Below are positions 23,814-32,048 of a DNA stretch of 64,000 nt, piece by piece (positions within the stretch are counted from its first letter, which is position 1; the number at the start of each line of letters is the position of its first letter). A program made the position numbers and the translations under genes. The notes under the pieces were generated by a model that searched no databases, was not told the origin of the DNA, and saw only the letters and a program-made list of their open reading frames with translations. Where the stretch lies: positions 2,000,001-2,064,000 of the forward strand of contig NZ_CP046902.1 of the NCBI RefSeq assembly GCF_009789555.1. Direction: 5' to 3'. The DNA comes from Stutzerimonas stutzeri (lineage in GTDB: Bacteria; Pseudomonadota; Gammaproteobacteria; Pseudomonadales; Pseudomonadaceae).

Positions 23814-24935
23814 TTGATCGTCTTTCGTTACCTGTCCCGTGAGGTTCTGGTCACCCTGAGCGCCGTCAGCGCGGTGCTGCTGGTGATCATCATGAGTGGC
23901 CGTTTCATCAAATACCTGGCCCAGGCCGCCCAAGGGCTGCTCGATCCCGGGGTGCTGCTGATGATCATGGGGTTCCGCCTGCCGGGATTCCTCCAACTGA
24001 TTCTGCCGCTGGGCCTGTTTCTCGGCATCCTGCTGGCCTACGGTCGGCTCTACCTCGATAGCGAGATGACGGTGCTTTCCGCCACGGGGATGAGCCAGCG
24101 CCGTCTGCTGGCCTATAGCCTGGCACCGGCCGCGCTGGTCGCGGGGCTGGTGGGTTGGCTCAGTCTCGGCCTGGCGCCGCTCGGTGTGGCGGAAGTCGAT
24201 CGCATCCTCAATGAGCAGGACTCGCTGACCGAATTCGATACCTTGGTTCCGGGGCGCTTCCAGACCCTGCGCGACGGCACCCGCGTGACCTACACGCGTG
24301 AGCTGACCGACGACCGCACCGAGTTGGCGGGCGTCTTCATTTCCGAAACCAATCTGTCCAGCGCGACCGGGGAGAAGCGCGGCCTGTCGGTGCTGGTGGC
24401 TGAAAGCGGTCGTCAGGAAATCCAGCCGGACGGAAGCCGCTATCTGATCCTGGAAAATGGCTATCGCTACGATGGAAACCCGGGCCAGGCCAACTATCGA
24501 GCGATCCAGTACGACACCTATGGTGTGCTCCTGCCCAAGCCCGAGGTCAGTGTCGAGCTGAGCGAGCGCGAGGCGATGCCGACCCGCGAACTGCTTGGCA
24601 GCGACAATATCCGGATGCAGTCCGAACTGCAGTGGCGCTTGTCACTGCCGCTGCTGGTCTTCATCGTCACCCTGCTGGCGGTGCCGCTGTCGAAGGTGAA
24701 TCCCCGTCAGGGGCGTTTCCTCAAGCTTCTGCCGGCCATCCTGCTGTACATGACGTACCTGACCTTGCTGATCGCGGCGCGTGGTTCGCTGGACAAAGGG
24801 CGAATACCGCCAGCGCTGGGGCTATGGTGGGTGCATGGACTTTTCTTTGCGATAGGGATGCTGATGCTTTACTGGGAACCGCTGAGGCTCGCCATCGACA
24901 AGCGCCGCGCCATGTCGGGGGCCGCCCATGCGTAA
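23814..24935 (+). CDS. lptF: LptF, lipopolysaccharide export permease
   Basis: LptF pairs with LptG and the ATPase LptB to extract LPS from the inner membrane. The product is about 373 residues, with membrane segments near the N-terminus (about residues 10-35, 50-75, 95-120), a central periplasmic beta-jellyroll domain (about 130-260), and three C-terminal helices. The family stretches are LPLGLFLGILLAYGRLY, LSATGMSQRRLL and FIVTLLAVPLSKVNPRQGRF. I choose a TTG start at 23814 (IVFRYLSREVL): GGAG lies eight bases upstream and the protein N-terminus then matches the pseudomonad form. A GTG at 23805 is in frame but overlaps that GGAG. It overlaps lptG by 8 bases. Confidence 0.95.
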   Translation: MIVFRYLSREVLVTLSAVSAVLLVIIMSGRFIKYLAQAAQGLLDPGVLLMIMGFRLPGFLQLILPLGLFLGILLAYGRLYLDSEMTVLSATGMSQRRLLAYSLAPAALVAGLVGWLSLGLAPLGVAEVDRILNEQDSLTEFDTLVPGRFQTLRDGTRVTYTRELTDDRTELAGVFISETNLSSATGEKRGLSVLVAESGRQEIQPDGSRYLILENGYRYDGNPGQANYRAIQYDTYGVLLPKPEVSVELSEREAMPTRELLGSDNIRMQSELQWRLSLPLLVFIVTLLAVPLSKVNPRQGRFLKLLPAILLYMTYLTLLIAARGSLDKGRIPPALGLWWVHGLFFAIGMLMLYWEPLRLAIDKRRAMSGAAHA

Positions 24936-25989
24936 GCTCGACCGCTATATCGGCAGCCATGTGTTGCTGGCGATTCTGACCGTGCTCGGCGTCATCGTCG
25001 GACTGGCGTTGCTGTTCGCTTTCATCGATGAACTGGGCGATGTCAAAGGCAGCTACGGCACGCTGGATGCCGCCGCGTACGTGCTGCTCACGACACCCAA
25101 ACGGATTTACGAAATGCTGCCGATGGCGGCGCTGATTGGCTGCCTCATCGGTCTTGGCACCCTTGCCAGCAGCAGTGAGCTGACCATCATGCGCGCAGCC
25201 GGCGTGTCGCTCGGACGGATCGTGCTGGCCGTCATGAAGCCCATGCTCCTGCTGATGCTGGTCGGCGTGTTGATTGGCGAGTACGTGGCGCCCTGGAGCG
25301 AGAACATCGCACAGGCCAATCGCGCTTCGGCGCAGGGGGCTGGAGAAGCACAGAGCAGCAAGCGTGGCCTCTGGCATCGCCAGGGCGATGAGTTCGTGCA
25401 TATCAATGCGGTCCAGCCGAGTGGTCTGCTGCTCGGGGTCACCCGCTATCGCTTCGGCGAGCAGCGCCAGCTGTTATCGGCGAGCTTCGCCCGCCGGGCC
25501 CAATACGAGGGTGGTGCGTGGCTGCTGAGCGATGTCTCCACCACGCATTTCCGAGGCGACCACACCGAGGTGATCAAGAGCCCCGAGGAGCAATGGGACG
25601 TACAGCTGACGCCGCAACTGGTCGGCACGGTGGTGATGGAGCCGGATGCCTTGTCCGTCACCGGGCTGTGGCGGTATATCCACTACCTGGGTGAGCAGGG
25701 CTTGAACAATGGCCGCTACTGGTTGGCGTTCTGGACCAAGGTATTGCAGCCGGTCGTGACGGTGGCACTGGTGCTGCTGGCCATCTCGTTCATCTTCGGA
25801 CCGCTGCGCTCGGTTACGCTCGGCCAGCGAGTCTTCACGGGGGTGATCGTCGGCTTCGTGTTCCGCATCCTGCAGGATCTGCTCGGCCCGGCCAGTCAGG
25901 TGTTCGGCTTCTCACCGTTGCTGGCGGTCGTGGTGCCGGCCGGTCTCTGTGCGCTGGCCGGTCTCTGGTTGCTAAGACGGGCCGGCTAG
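24928..25989 (+). CDS. lptG: LptG, lipopolysaccharide export permease
   Basis: The second permease of the LptB2FG LPS transporter, 353 residues. It begins MRKLDRYIGSHVLLAILTVLG and has the same pattern as LptF: three N-terminal helices, a periplasmic jellyroll domain, three C-terminal helices. Family segments include YEMLPMAALIGCLIGLGTLASSSELTIMRAAGVS and ISFIFGPLRSVTLGQRVFTG. The start overlaps the lptF end by 8 bases, so translation is probably coupled and the two subunits are made in step. Confidence 0.96.
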   Translation: MRKLDRYIGSHVLLAILTVLGVIVGLALLFAFIDELGDVKGSYGTLDAAAYVLLTTPKRIYEMLPMAALIGCLIGLGTLASSSELTIMRAAGVSLGRIVLAVMKPMLLLMLVGVLIGEYVAPWSENIAQANRASAQGAGEAQSSKRGLWHRQGDEFVHINAVQPSGLLLGVTRYRFGEQRQLLSASFARRAQYEGGAWLLSDVSTTHFRGDHTEVIKSPEEQWDVQLTPQLVGTVVMEPDALSVTGLWRYIHYLGEQGLNNGRYWLAFWTKVLQPVVTVALVLLAISFIFGPLRSVTLGQRVFTGVIVGFVFRILQDLLGPASQVFGFSPLLAVVVPAGLCALAGLWLLRRAG

Positions 25990-26094
25990 GGCGCCCCGTT
26001 GTAGCGCAGCAGGCGCATCGCCATGGGTGCACGTCGGCGTCGCGCAAGGCTGGTCAGGCGCGACTCGCGATCGGCCCGGCGCGGGCTCTCCGGC

Positions 26095-26592
26095 TTATTT
26101 CTTGTGGATGTTCTTGGGTAACTGAACGACCTGGCTCTCCGAGTAGATGTCATGCCAGGTCCGATTCTGCTTGTCCCAGAGCATCCACCAGTAACCCAGG
26201 CCGACGGCGAGCCAGGATATGATCGCGATCAGAAAACGCAGCAGTGCCTGCCACAGATCGATGGCGCTGCCATCGGCATTCTGGATACGGACGCCCCAGA
26301 CCTGCATGCCAAGCGTCTGACCGTTATGTGTCCAGAACTTGGCGAAAAAGCCGAACAGGCTGAACAGCAGCAGCGTCGACAGAATAGGGTCGATATCCAG
26401 GCCGCCGCTTTCCGCCAGCGCCTTGAGCCCTTCGCTGCCGTAAAAAAAGCGCAGGATCACCTGTTGATAGAACAGGGTGACTACCATCATCAGTGCAATC
26501 GAAAGGAACGAATCGTACAGCAAGGCTGCGAGGCGACGGATCAGGGTGGCCGGCGGAAACTGGCCCTGCGGGCTAAGCGAATGGTTGCGCAT
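26095..26592 (-). CDS. RDD-family membrane protein
   Basis: A 165-residue protein of the RDD family with three hydrophobic segments. The domain starts at about residue 18 with LIRRLAALLYDSFLSIALMMV, where the family arginine and aspartate are visible (R-x-x-A-x-x-x-D). It continues WTHNGQTLGMQVWGVRIQN and LWQALLRFLIAI. Some RDD proteins have been linked to ion transport, but the function of this one is unknown. It is convergent with lptG (105 bases of unremarkable sequence between). Confidence 0.88.
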   Translation of the reverse strand: MRNHSLSPQGQFPPATLIRRLAALLYDSFLSIALMMVVTLFYQQVILRFFYGSEGLKALAESGGLDIDPILSTLLLFSLFGFFAKFWTHNGQTLGMQVWGVRIQNADGSAIDLWQALLRFLIAIISWLAVGLGYWWMLWDKQNRTWHDIYSESQVVQLPKNIHKK

Positions 26593-26644
26593 GAGCGTCT
26601 CGATGGATAAGGCAGTTGCGCATTCTACGGAATTGCGCGCATAA

Positions 26645-26676
26645 AAAAGCCCCTGATATAGCCATCAGGGGCTTTT
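26645..26676 (-). terminator. Intrinsic terminator of the cold-shock gene
   Basis: AAAAGCCCCTGAT (26645-26657) and ATCAGGGGCTTTT (26664-26676) form a perfect 13-bp stem with a six-base loop. The A- and T-runs at each end make it able to act on both strands. It lies 12 bases downstream of the cold-shock gene stop on the minus strand. Confidence 0.93.
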
Positions 26677-26688
26677 CGAAGCGGCGGC

Positions 26689-26901
26689 TTATTCCTGGAT
26701 TTGAACCTGGTCAGCCTGCATGCCCTTTTGACCTTGTACGGCGACAAAGCTGACTTTCTGGCCTTCTTTCAGGCTCTTGAAGCCGTTGCCTTCGATCGCG
26801 CGGAAATGCACGAACAGATCCGGACCGCTTTCGGGCGTGATGAAACCAAAACCTTTCTCGTCGTTAAACCACTTGACGGTACCGTTCTGACGATTCGACA
26901 T
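26689..26901 (-). CDS. CspA-family cold-shock protein
   Basis: A 70-residue single-domain cold-shock protein that binds single-stranded RNA and DNA. The start MSNRQNGTVKWFNDEKGFGFITPES contains RNP1 (KGFGFI) and the RNP2-like stretch LFVHF follows at about residues 29-33. The ATG at 26901 has AAGGA nine bases upstream. The open frame extends to 27027 but without family similarity, and that DNA is more likely an untranslated leader. Whether it is cold-induced cannot be told. Confidence 0.95.
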   Translation of the reverse strand: MSNRQNGTVKWFNDEKGFGFITPESGPDLFVHFRAIEGNGFKSLKEGQKVSFVAVQGQKGMQADQVQIQE

Positions 26902-27314
26902 AGCTTTGTATCCTTGAAACTCAATAGTAGAAGCGCCCCTGCGAAGGGCAGGAGGCGGAGACTGGTTGCAAGGAGTAAAGAGTCGAACGGGATGTAGCGG
27001 ATCTGAAGATCTACTGCACCAGGTCACGATTCAACGGCGACCCATGCAAACACAGTGGGCACACTCTACGATAACTCGCCGGCCGATGCCAAGCCCTCGG
27101 AGTCATGGAGTGGTCCACTGCAAGCGGCGCCCTTTCAGCGCGTCTTTTCAGGTGTTGCGGGTCGCTCTGTCGATTCGCCGGATCACATGCGCGCAGTGCG
27201 AACAGTGACCGTCGTGCTGAGCGGGGCTCGATGGTGATGAGCCTGTTGCGTTCGCCCGATGCATGAAGCGTGGGCGGATGGGGTGATGCCGCTACTGTTG
27301 GGCGGTCCCCGGTT
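26902..27314. other. Intergenic region between the cold-shock gene and tRNA-Leu
   Basis: About 410 bases that presumably hold the promoter and 5' leader of the cold-shock gene. Open frames here carry no recognisable domains. Apart from the hairpin beside the tRNA, no RNA gene or repeat was recognised. Confidence 0.4.
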
Positions 27315-27338
27315 CCAAAGGCTGGCGGCAGCCTTTGG
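27315..27338 (-). terminator. Hairpin downstream of tRNA-Leu
   Basis: CCAAAGGCT (27315-27323) and AGCCTTTGG (27330-27338) form a perfect 9-bp stem with loop GGCGGC, 9 bases past the 3' end of tRNA-Leu. There is no T-run, so it may be a processing or weak termination signal. Confidence 0.45.
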
Positions 27339-27347
27339 TCTGATTCA

Positions 27348-27434
27348 TGGTGCCTCGAGAGAGACTCGAACTCTCACGTTGTTACCAACGGCGGATTTTG
27401 AATCCGCTGCGTCTACCGATTCCGCCATCGAGGC
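27348..27434 (-). tRNA. tRNA-Leu (anticodon CAA)
   Basis: Read on the minus strand, the gene starts GCCTCGA and ends TCGAGGC-A-CCA, giving a perfect 7-bp acceptor stem with an encoded CCA. The anticodon arm is GCGGA-TTCAAAA-TCCGC (anticodon CAA at 27398-27400, decoding UUG). A long variable arm (GTTGGTAACAAC region) marks a class II tRNA. The T-arm is GAGAG-TTCGAGT-CTCTC. The gene lies just upstream of and divergent from queA, a common arrangement in pseudomonads. Confidence 0.97.
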
Positions 27435-27549
27435 ACAGTGGCGGCGCAGTATAGGGATGCAGTGCGGGTCGGTCAATCGTCTGGCGTGGTCAGATTGAGG
27501 TGTTTCCGCTAAGCTTTGCGCCCCCGATGCCCCGTGCCGATTCTTTTAC

Positions 27550-28599
27550 ATGCAAGTCTCCGACTTTTCCTTCCAGCTTCCCGATTCGCTGATCGCTCGC
27601 CATCCACTGGCCGAGCGTCGTGCCAGTCGGTTGCTGGCGCTCGATGGCCCGACTGGCCGCCTGGAGCACCGCGGGTTCGCCGAGTTGCTCGATTATCTTC
27701 GCCCCGGCGATCTGATGGTTTTCAACAACACGCGGGTCATTCCGGCGCGTCTGTTCGCTCAGAAGGAGACGGGTGGGAGGCTCGAGATCCTCGTCGAGCG
27801 CGTGCTCGATGGTCGGCGCGTGCTGGCGCACATCCGCTCCAGCAAATCGCCGAAGCCAGGGGCGAAGATTCGTATCGATGGGGGTGGCGAGGCGCTGATG
27901 CTGGCGCGGCATGAGGCCTTGTTCGAGCTGGATTTCGGCGAGGACGTGTTGCCGCTGCTCGAGCGCGTCGGCCATATGCCGCTGCCCCCTTATATCGATC
28001 GCCCGGACGACGTGACCGATCGCGAGCGTTACCAGACGGTTTACGCGCAGCGGGCAGGTGCCGTCGCGGCACCGACCGCCGGTCTGCATTTCGATGCACA
28101 GCTCCTGGATGCGCTGCAGGAAAAAGGCGTCGAACGTGCGTTCGTCACGCTGCACGTGGGCGCCGGCACGTTCCAGCCGGTGCGTGTCGACCGAATCGAA
28201 GAGCATCACATGCACCGCGAGTGGCTGGAGGTCAGCCAGGACGTGGTCGACGCGGTTGCGGCGTGCCGGGCTCGCGGCGGCAGGGTGGTTGCGGTCGGGA
28301 CCACCAGCGTGCGGTCCCTCGAAAGCGCGGCGCGTGACGGCGTGCTCAAGGCATTCAGTGGCGATACGGATATTTTCCTGTATCCGGGCAAGCCTTTTCA
28401 TGTCGTCGATGCACTGGTCACCAATTTCCATCTGCCCGAATCGACCCTGTTGATGCTGGTTTCCGCTTTTGCCGGTTATCCGGAAACCATGGCTGCCTAC
28501 ACGGAGGCCATCGCCAGGGGTTACCGCTTTTTCAGTTACGGTGATGCCATGTTCATCACGCGCAATCCGGCCCCGCGCGGCCCTGAGGATTCCCAATGA
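27550..28599 (+). CDS. queA: QueA, S-adenosylmethionine:tRNA ribosyltransferase-isomerase
   Basis: QueA adds the ribosyl part of AdoMet to 7-aminomethyl-7-deazaguanine in tRNA, giving epoxyqueuosine. The 349-residue product starts MQVSDFSFQLPDSLIARHP and carries the family stretches LVFNNTRVIPARL-like (FNNTRVIPARLF, about residues 58-69), AVAAPTAGLHFD, HVGAGTFQPVR and TNFHLPESTLLMLVSAFAG. Length is normal. It overlaps tgt by four bases (ATGA), so the two queuosine genes are translationally coupled. Confidence 0.97.
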   Translation: MQVSDFSFQLPDSLIARHPLAERRASRLLALDGPTGRLEHRGFAELLDYLRPGDLMVFNNTRVIPARLFAQKETGGRLEILVERVLDGRRVLAHIRSSKSPKPGAKIRIDGGGEALMLARHEALFELDFGEDVLPLLERVGHMPLPPYIDRPDDVTDRERYQTVYAQRAGAVAAPTAGLHFDAQLLDALQEKGVERAFVTLHVGAGTFQPVRVDRIEEHHMHREWLEVSQDVVDAVAACRARGGRVVAVGTTSVRSLESAARDGVLKAFSGDTDIFLYPGKPFHVVDALVTNFHLPESTLLMLVSAFAGYPETMAAYTEAIARGYRFFSYGDAMFITRNPAPRGPEDSQ

Positions 28600-29729
28600 G
28601 TCGTACCTGCCACATGTCGTTCGAACTGCTTGCGACCGAGGGGAGGGCGCGCCGGGGGCGCCTGACCTTTCCCCGCGGCACGGTCGAGACGCCGGCATTC
28701 ATGCCGGTGGGCACCTATGGAACGGTGAAGGGCATGCTCCCGCGCGACATCGAGGGTATCGGCGCGCAGATCATTCTCGGCAATACCTTTCATCTCTGGC
28801 TGCGTCCGGGCACGGAGGTGATCAAGGCGCACGGCGACCTGCATGATTTCATGCAGTGGCAGGGACCGATCCTGACCGACTCCGGCGGATTCCAGGTGTT
28901 CAGCCTGGGCGCGATGCGCAAGATCAAGGAGGAGGGTGTCTATTTCGCCTCGCCGGTTGACGGCGCCAAGGTCTTCATGGGGCCGGAAGAGTCGATGCAG
29001 GTGCAGCGCGACCTGGGGTCCGACATCGTGATGATCTTCGATGAATGCACGCCTTACCCGGCCGACGAAGAGGTTGCGCGGCGCTCGATGGAGCTGTCGT
29101 TGCGCTGGGCGCGCCGTTCCAAGGACGCGCACGGCGACAGTCCGGCGGCCTTGTTCGGCATCGTCCAGGGCGGTATGCACGAATCGCTGCGGATGCGCTC
29201 GCTCGAGGGGTTGTGCGAGATCGGCTTCGACGGCCTGGCGATCGGCGGGCTCTCGGTCGGAGAGCCCAAGGAGGAGATGATCCGCGTGCTCGATTTCCTC
29301 CCCCCGCAGATGCCTGCGGACAAGCCGCGCTACCTGATGGGAGTGGGCAAGCCGGAGGACCTCGTGGAGGGTGTGCGTCGTGGCGTGGACATGTTCGATT
29401 GCGTAATGCCGACGCGCAATGCGCGCAACGGCCACCTGTTCACAGACAGCGGGGTGATCAAGATTCGTAATGCGATGCACCGTTACGACGATTCGCCGCT
29501 GGATGCCGGATGCGATTGTTACACCTGCAAACACTTCTCCCGCGCGTATCTGCACCATCTGGACAAATGTGGCGAAATGCTGGGGAGCATGTTGAATACA
29601 ATACATAACTTGCGGCATTACCAGCGCCTGATGGCTGGTTTACGCGAAGCTATCCAACAGGGTACATTGGCGGCCTTTGTCGACGCCTTCTACGCCAAGC
29701 GCGGCCTGCCAACCCCGCCACTTGCGTGA
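28596..29729 (+). CDS. tgt: Tgt, queuine/preQ1 tRNA-guanine transglycosylase
   Basis: Tgt swaps guanine-34 of tRNAs with GUN anticodons for preQ1, the step before QueA. Its 377 residues include the catalytic aspartate regions LTDSGGFQVFSLG and FDCVMPTRNARNG, and the C-terminal zinc site CDCYTCKHFSRAYLHH. The start at 28596 overlaps queA by four bases and has GAGGA upstream. A second ATG at 28614 (MSFELLATEG) is a possible alternative. Confidence 0.97.
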   Translation: MSRTCHMSFELLATEGRARRGRLTFPRGTVETPAFMPVGTYGTVKGMLPRDIEGIGAQIILGNTFHLWLRPGTEVIKAHGDLHDFMQWQGPILTDSGGFQVFSLGAMRKIKEEGVYFASPVDGAKVFMGPEESMQVQRDLGSDIVMIFDECTPYPADEEVARRSMELSLRWARRSKDAHGDSPAALFGIVQGGMHESLRMRSLEGLCEIGFDGLAIGGLSVGEPKEEMIRVLDFLPPQMPADKPRYLMGVGKPEDLVEGVRRGVDMFDCVMPTRNARNGHLFTDSGVIKIRNAMHRYDDSPLDAGCDCYTCKHFSRAYLHHLDKCGEMLGSMLNTIHNLRHYQRLMAGLREAIQQGTLAAFVDAFYAKRGLPTPPLA

Positions 29730-29770
29730 CGAATTCCATAACTAACTGATCTCTGCAACAGGAGTGCTAC

Positions 29771-30100
29771 ATGAGCTTTCTGATTCCCGCCGCCTACGCT
29801 CAAGAGGCTGCCGCTGGTCCCGCTGGCAGTGGCTTCGAGTGGCTGTTCCTGGTCGGCTTCCTGGTCATCTTCTATCTGATGATCTGGCGCCCACAGGCCA
29901 AGCGCGCAAAAGAGCACAAGAACCTGATCGGTGGCCTCCAGAAGGGCGACGAAGTCGTCACCTCGGGTGGTATCGCTGGCAAGGTCACCAAGGTCTCCGA
30001 TGACTTCGTGGTGATCGAGGTTTCCGACTCGGTGGAGCTGAAGTTCCAGAAGGTGGCGATTGCCGCCACGCTGCCCAAGGGCACGTTGAAAGCCATCTGA
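29771..30100 (+). CDS. yajC: YajC, Sec translocon auxiliary subunit
   Basis: A 109-residue inner-membrane protein found with SecDF. The single membrane helix is at about residues 22-42 (FEWLFLVGFLVIFYLMIWRPQ), followed by the cytoplasmic domain with RAKEHKNLIGGLQKGDEVVTSGGIAGKV, which is the YajC signature. GGAG lies ahead of the start. It is followed by secD and secF in the same direction. Confidence 0.96.
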   Translation: MSFLIPAAYAQEAAAGPAGSGFEWLFLVGFLVIFYLMIWRPQAKRAKEHKNLIGGLQKGDEVVTSGGIAGKVTKVSDDFVVIEVSDSVELKFQKVAIAATLPKGTLKAI

Positions 30101-30125
30101 GCTGACTTCTACTCAACACCAACGA

Positions 30126-30146
30126 CGGGGCGCGCAAGGCGCCCCG
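30126..30146 (+). promoter_or_regulatory. Intercistronic hairpin between yajC and secD
   Basis: CGGGGCGC (30126-30133) and GCGCCCCG (30139-30146) form a perfect 8-bp GC stem with a five-base loop, 22 bases before the secD start. No T-run follows, so it is more likely an RNA-stability element or partial attenuator than a full terminator. Confidence 0.45.
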
Positions 30147-30167
30147 CGTCATTAGACGGGCTGCGTC

Positions 30168-32036
30168 ATGCTCAATAGATTCCCTCTCTGGAAATACCTG
30201 CTGATCCTGGTGGTGCTTGGCATTGCCTTCATTTATTCGGCGCCCAACCTCTATCCGGACGATCCGGCCGTTCAGATCACCGGTGCCGCGACCTCGCTCG
30301 ACGTTACCGAGGCCGATCTGGACCGCGCCAGCAAGGCGCTGGCCGAGGCCGGTATCGCCGTCAAGGCAGCGAACCTGGATGAACAGGGTCGTGGTGGGCT
30401 GTTGCGCCTGACCGACCAGGATGACCAGTTGCCGGCCAAGGACGTGGTACGTCGTGCGCTGGGCGATGCGTATGTGGTGGCGCTCAACCTTGCCCCTACG
30501 ACGCCCGACTGGCTGCGAAATCTGGGCGCGAGCCCGATGAAACTGGGTCTGGATCTCTCGGGCGGGGTGCACTTCCTGCTCGAAGTCGACATGGACAAGG
30601 CCATCGAGACACGCCTCAACGTCTATGAAGGCGAGGTCAAGAGCCTGTTGCGCAAGGAGCGGGTGCGTTATCGCAGTCTGCCCCAGGCTGCCGGTGCCGT
30701 GCAGCTCGGTTTCACCGACGAGGCAACGCTTTCGGCGGCTCAGTCGCTGATCCGCAAGAATTTCAACGATTTTGAAATGACCGCCAGCGAGCGTAATGGC
30801 CAGCAGGTCCTGCGCCTGGCGATCACCGAGGCCAAGCTTGCGGAAATCCGCGAGTATTCGATCAAGCAGAACCTGACGACCGTGCGCAACCGGGTCAATG
30901 AGCTTGGGGTTTCCGAGCCGCTGGTTCAGCGCCAGGGCGCCAACCGCATCGTCGTCGAGCTTCCCGGCGTGCAAGACACCGCAGAAGCCAAGCGCATCCT
31001 GGGCAAGACCGCCAACCTCGAGTTTCGCCTGGCGGCCGAGGCTGATGCCGCGCGTGCCACGACCGAGACCTTCGAGTTCCGCGAGGAGGGTCGTCCGCCT
31101 GCACAGCTCGAGCGCAGCCTGATCATTACCGGTGACCAGGTGACCGACGCTCAAGCCAGTTATGACGAGAATGGTCGCCCGCAGGTGAATATCCGCCTGG
31201 ATGGTCATGGCGGCGACCTGATGAACCGCGCCACCCGTAACAATGTCGGTCGCAGCATGGCCGTGATCTTCATCGAGCAACGCCCGACCACCCGCTACGT
31301 CAGGCAAATGGTGGACGGTGTCGAGCAGGAGGTTCGCGTCGAGACCTTCCAGGAAGAGAAGAAGATCATCAGTCTGGCGACCATACAATCGCCGCTGGGC
31401 AGCCAGTTCCGTATCACCGGCCTGGATGGCCAGGGCGAATCCTCGGAGCTCGCGCTGTTGCTGCGTGCCGGCGGCCTCGCTGCGCCGATGTACTTTGCAG
31501 AAGAGCGCACCATTGGCCCGAGCCTGGGTGCTGAAAACATCAAGCTGGGTGTCGAGGCGGCGATGTGGGGCTTCCTCTTCGTCGCGGTGTTCATGGTGTT
31601 GATCTACAAGTTCTTCGGCGTGCTTGCCACCCTTGCGCTGCTATTCAACATGGTGGTGCTGACCGCGCTGATGTCCCTGTTGGGTGCCACGCTGACGCTG
31701 CCTGGCATTGCCGGCATCGTGCTGACGATGGGTATGGCGGTCGATGCCAACGTGCTGATCTTCTCGCGTATTCGCGAGGAAATCGGCAACGGTATGTCCA
31801 TCCAGCGAGCCATCCATGAAGGCTTCGATCGGGCCTTTTCGGCGATCGTCGACGGCAACCTGACTACGCTGCTGGTCGGGGGCATCCTGTTCGCGATGGG
31901 AACCGGCCCGATCAAGGGCTTCGCCGTTACCCTGTCGCTCGGGATCATTACCTCGATGTTCACCGCCATCATCGTGACCCGCGCCATGGTCAACCTGATC
32001 TACGGTGGCCGCGATCTCAAGAAGTTGTGGATTTAA
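30168..32036 (+). CDS. secD: SecD, protein translocase subunit
   Basis: SecD and SecF use the proton gradient to help complete protein export through SecYEG. The 622-residue protein has a first membrane helix at about residues 9-25, a large periplasmic part (P1 domain, with LGLDLSGGVHFLLEVDMD at about 126-143) and a C-terminal bundle of five helices. Conserved stretches include GPSLGAENIKLG, MGMAVDANVLIFSRIREE (with the family aspartate) and GTGPIKGFAVTLSLGI. The long P1 domain agrees with pseudomonad SecD size (about 620 residues). It is followed 12 bases later by secF. Confidence 0.97.
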   Translation: MLNRFPLWKYLLILVVLGIAFIYSAPNLYPDDPAVQITGAATSLDVTEADLDRASKALAEAGIAVKAANLDEQGRGGLLRLTDQDDQLPAKDVVRRALGDAYVVALNLAPTTPDWLRNLGASPMKLGLDLSGGVHFLLEVDMDKAIETRLNVYEGEVKSLLRKERVRYRSLPQAAGAVQLGFTDEATLSAAQSLIRKNFNDFEMTASERNGQQVLRLAITEAKLAEIREYSIKQNLTTVRNRVNELGVSEPLVQRQGANRIVVELPGVQDTAEAKRILGKTANLEFRLAAEADAARATTETFEFREEGRPPAQLERSLIITGDQVTDAQASYDENGRPQVNIRLDGHGGDLMNRATRNNVGRSMAVIFIEQRPTTRYVRQMVDGVEQEVRVETFQEEKKIISLATIQSPLGSQFRITGLDGQGESSELALLLRAGGLAAPMYFAEERTIGPSLGAENIKLGVEAAMWGFLFVAVFMVLIYKFFGVLATLALLFNMVVLTALMSLLGATLTLPGIAGIVLTMGMAVDANVLIFSRIREEIGNGMSIQRAIHEGFDRAFSAIVDGNLTTLLVGGILFAMGTGPIKGFAVTLSLGIITSMFTAIIVTRAMVNLIYGGRDLKKLWI

Positions 32037-32048
32037 GGGGCTAGCACG

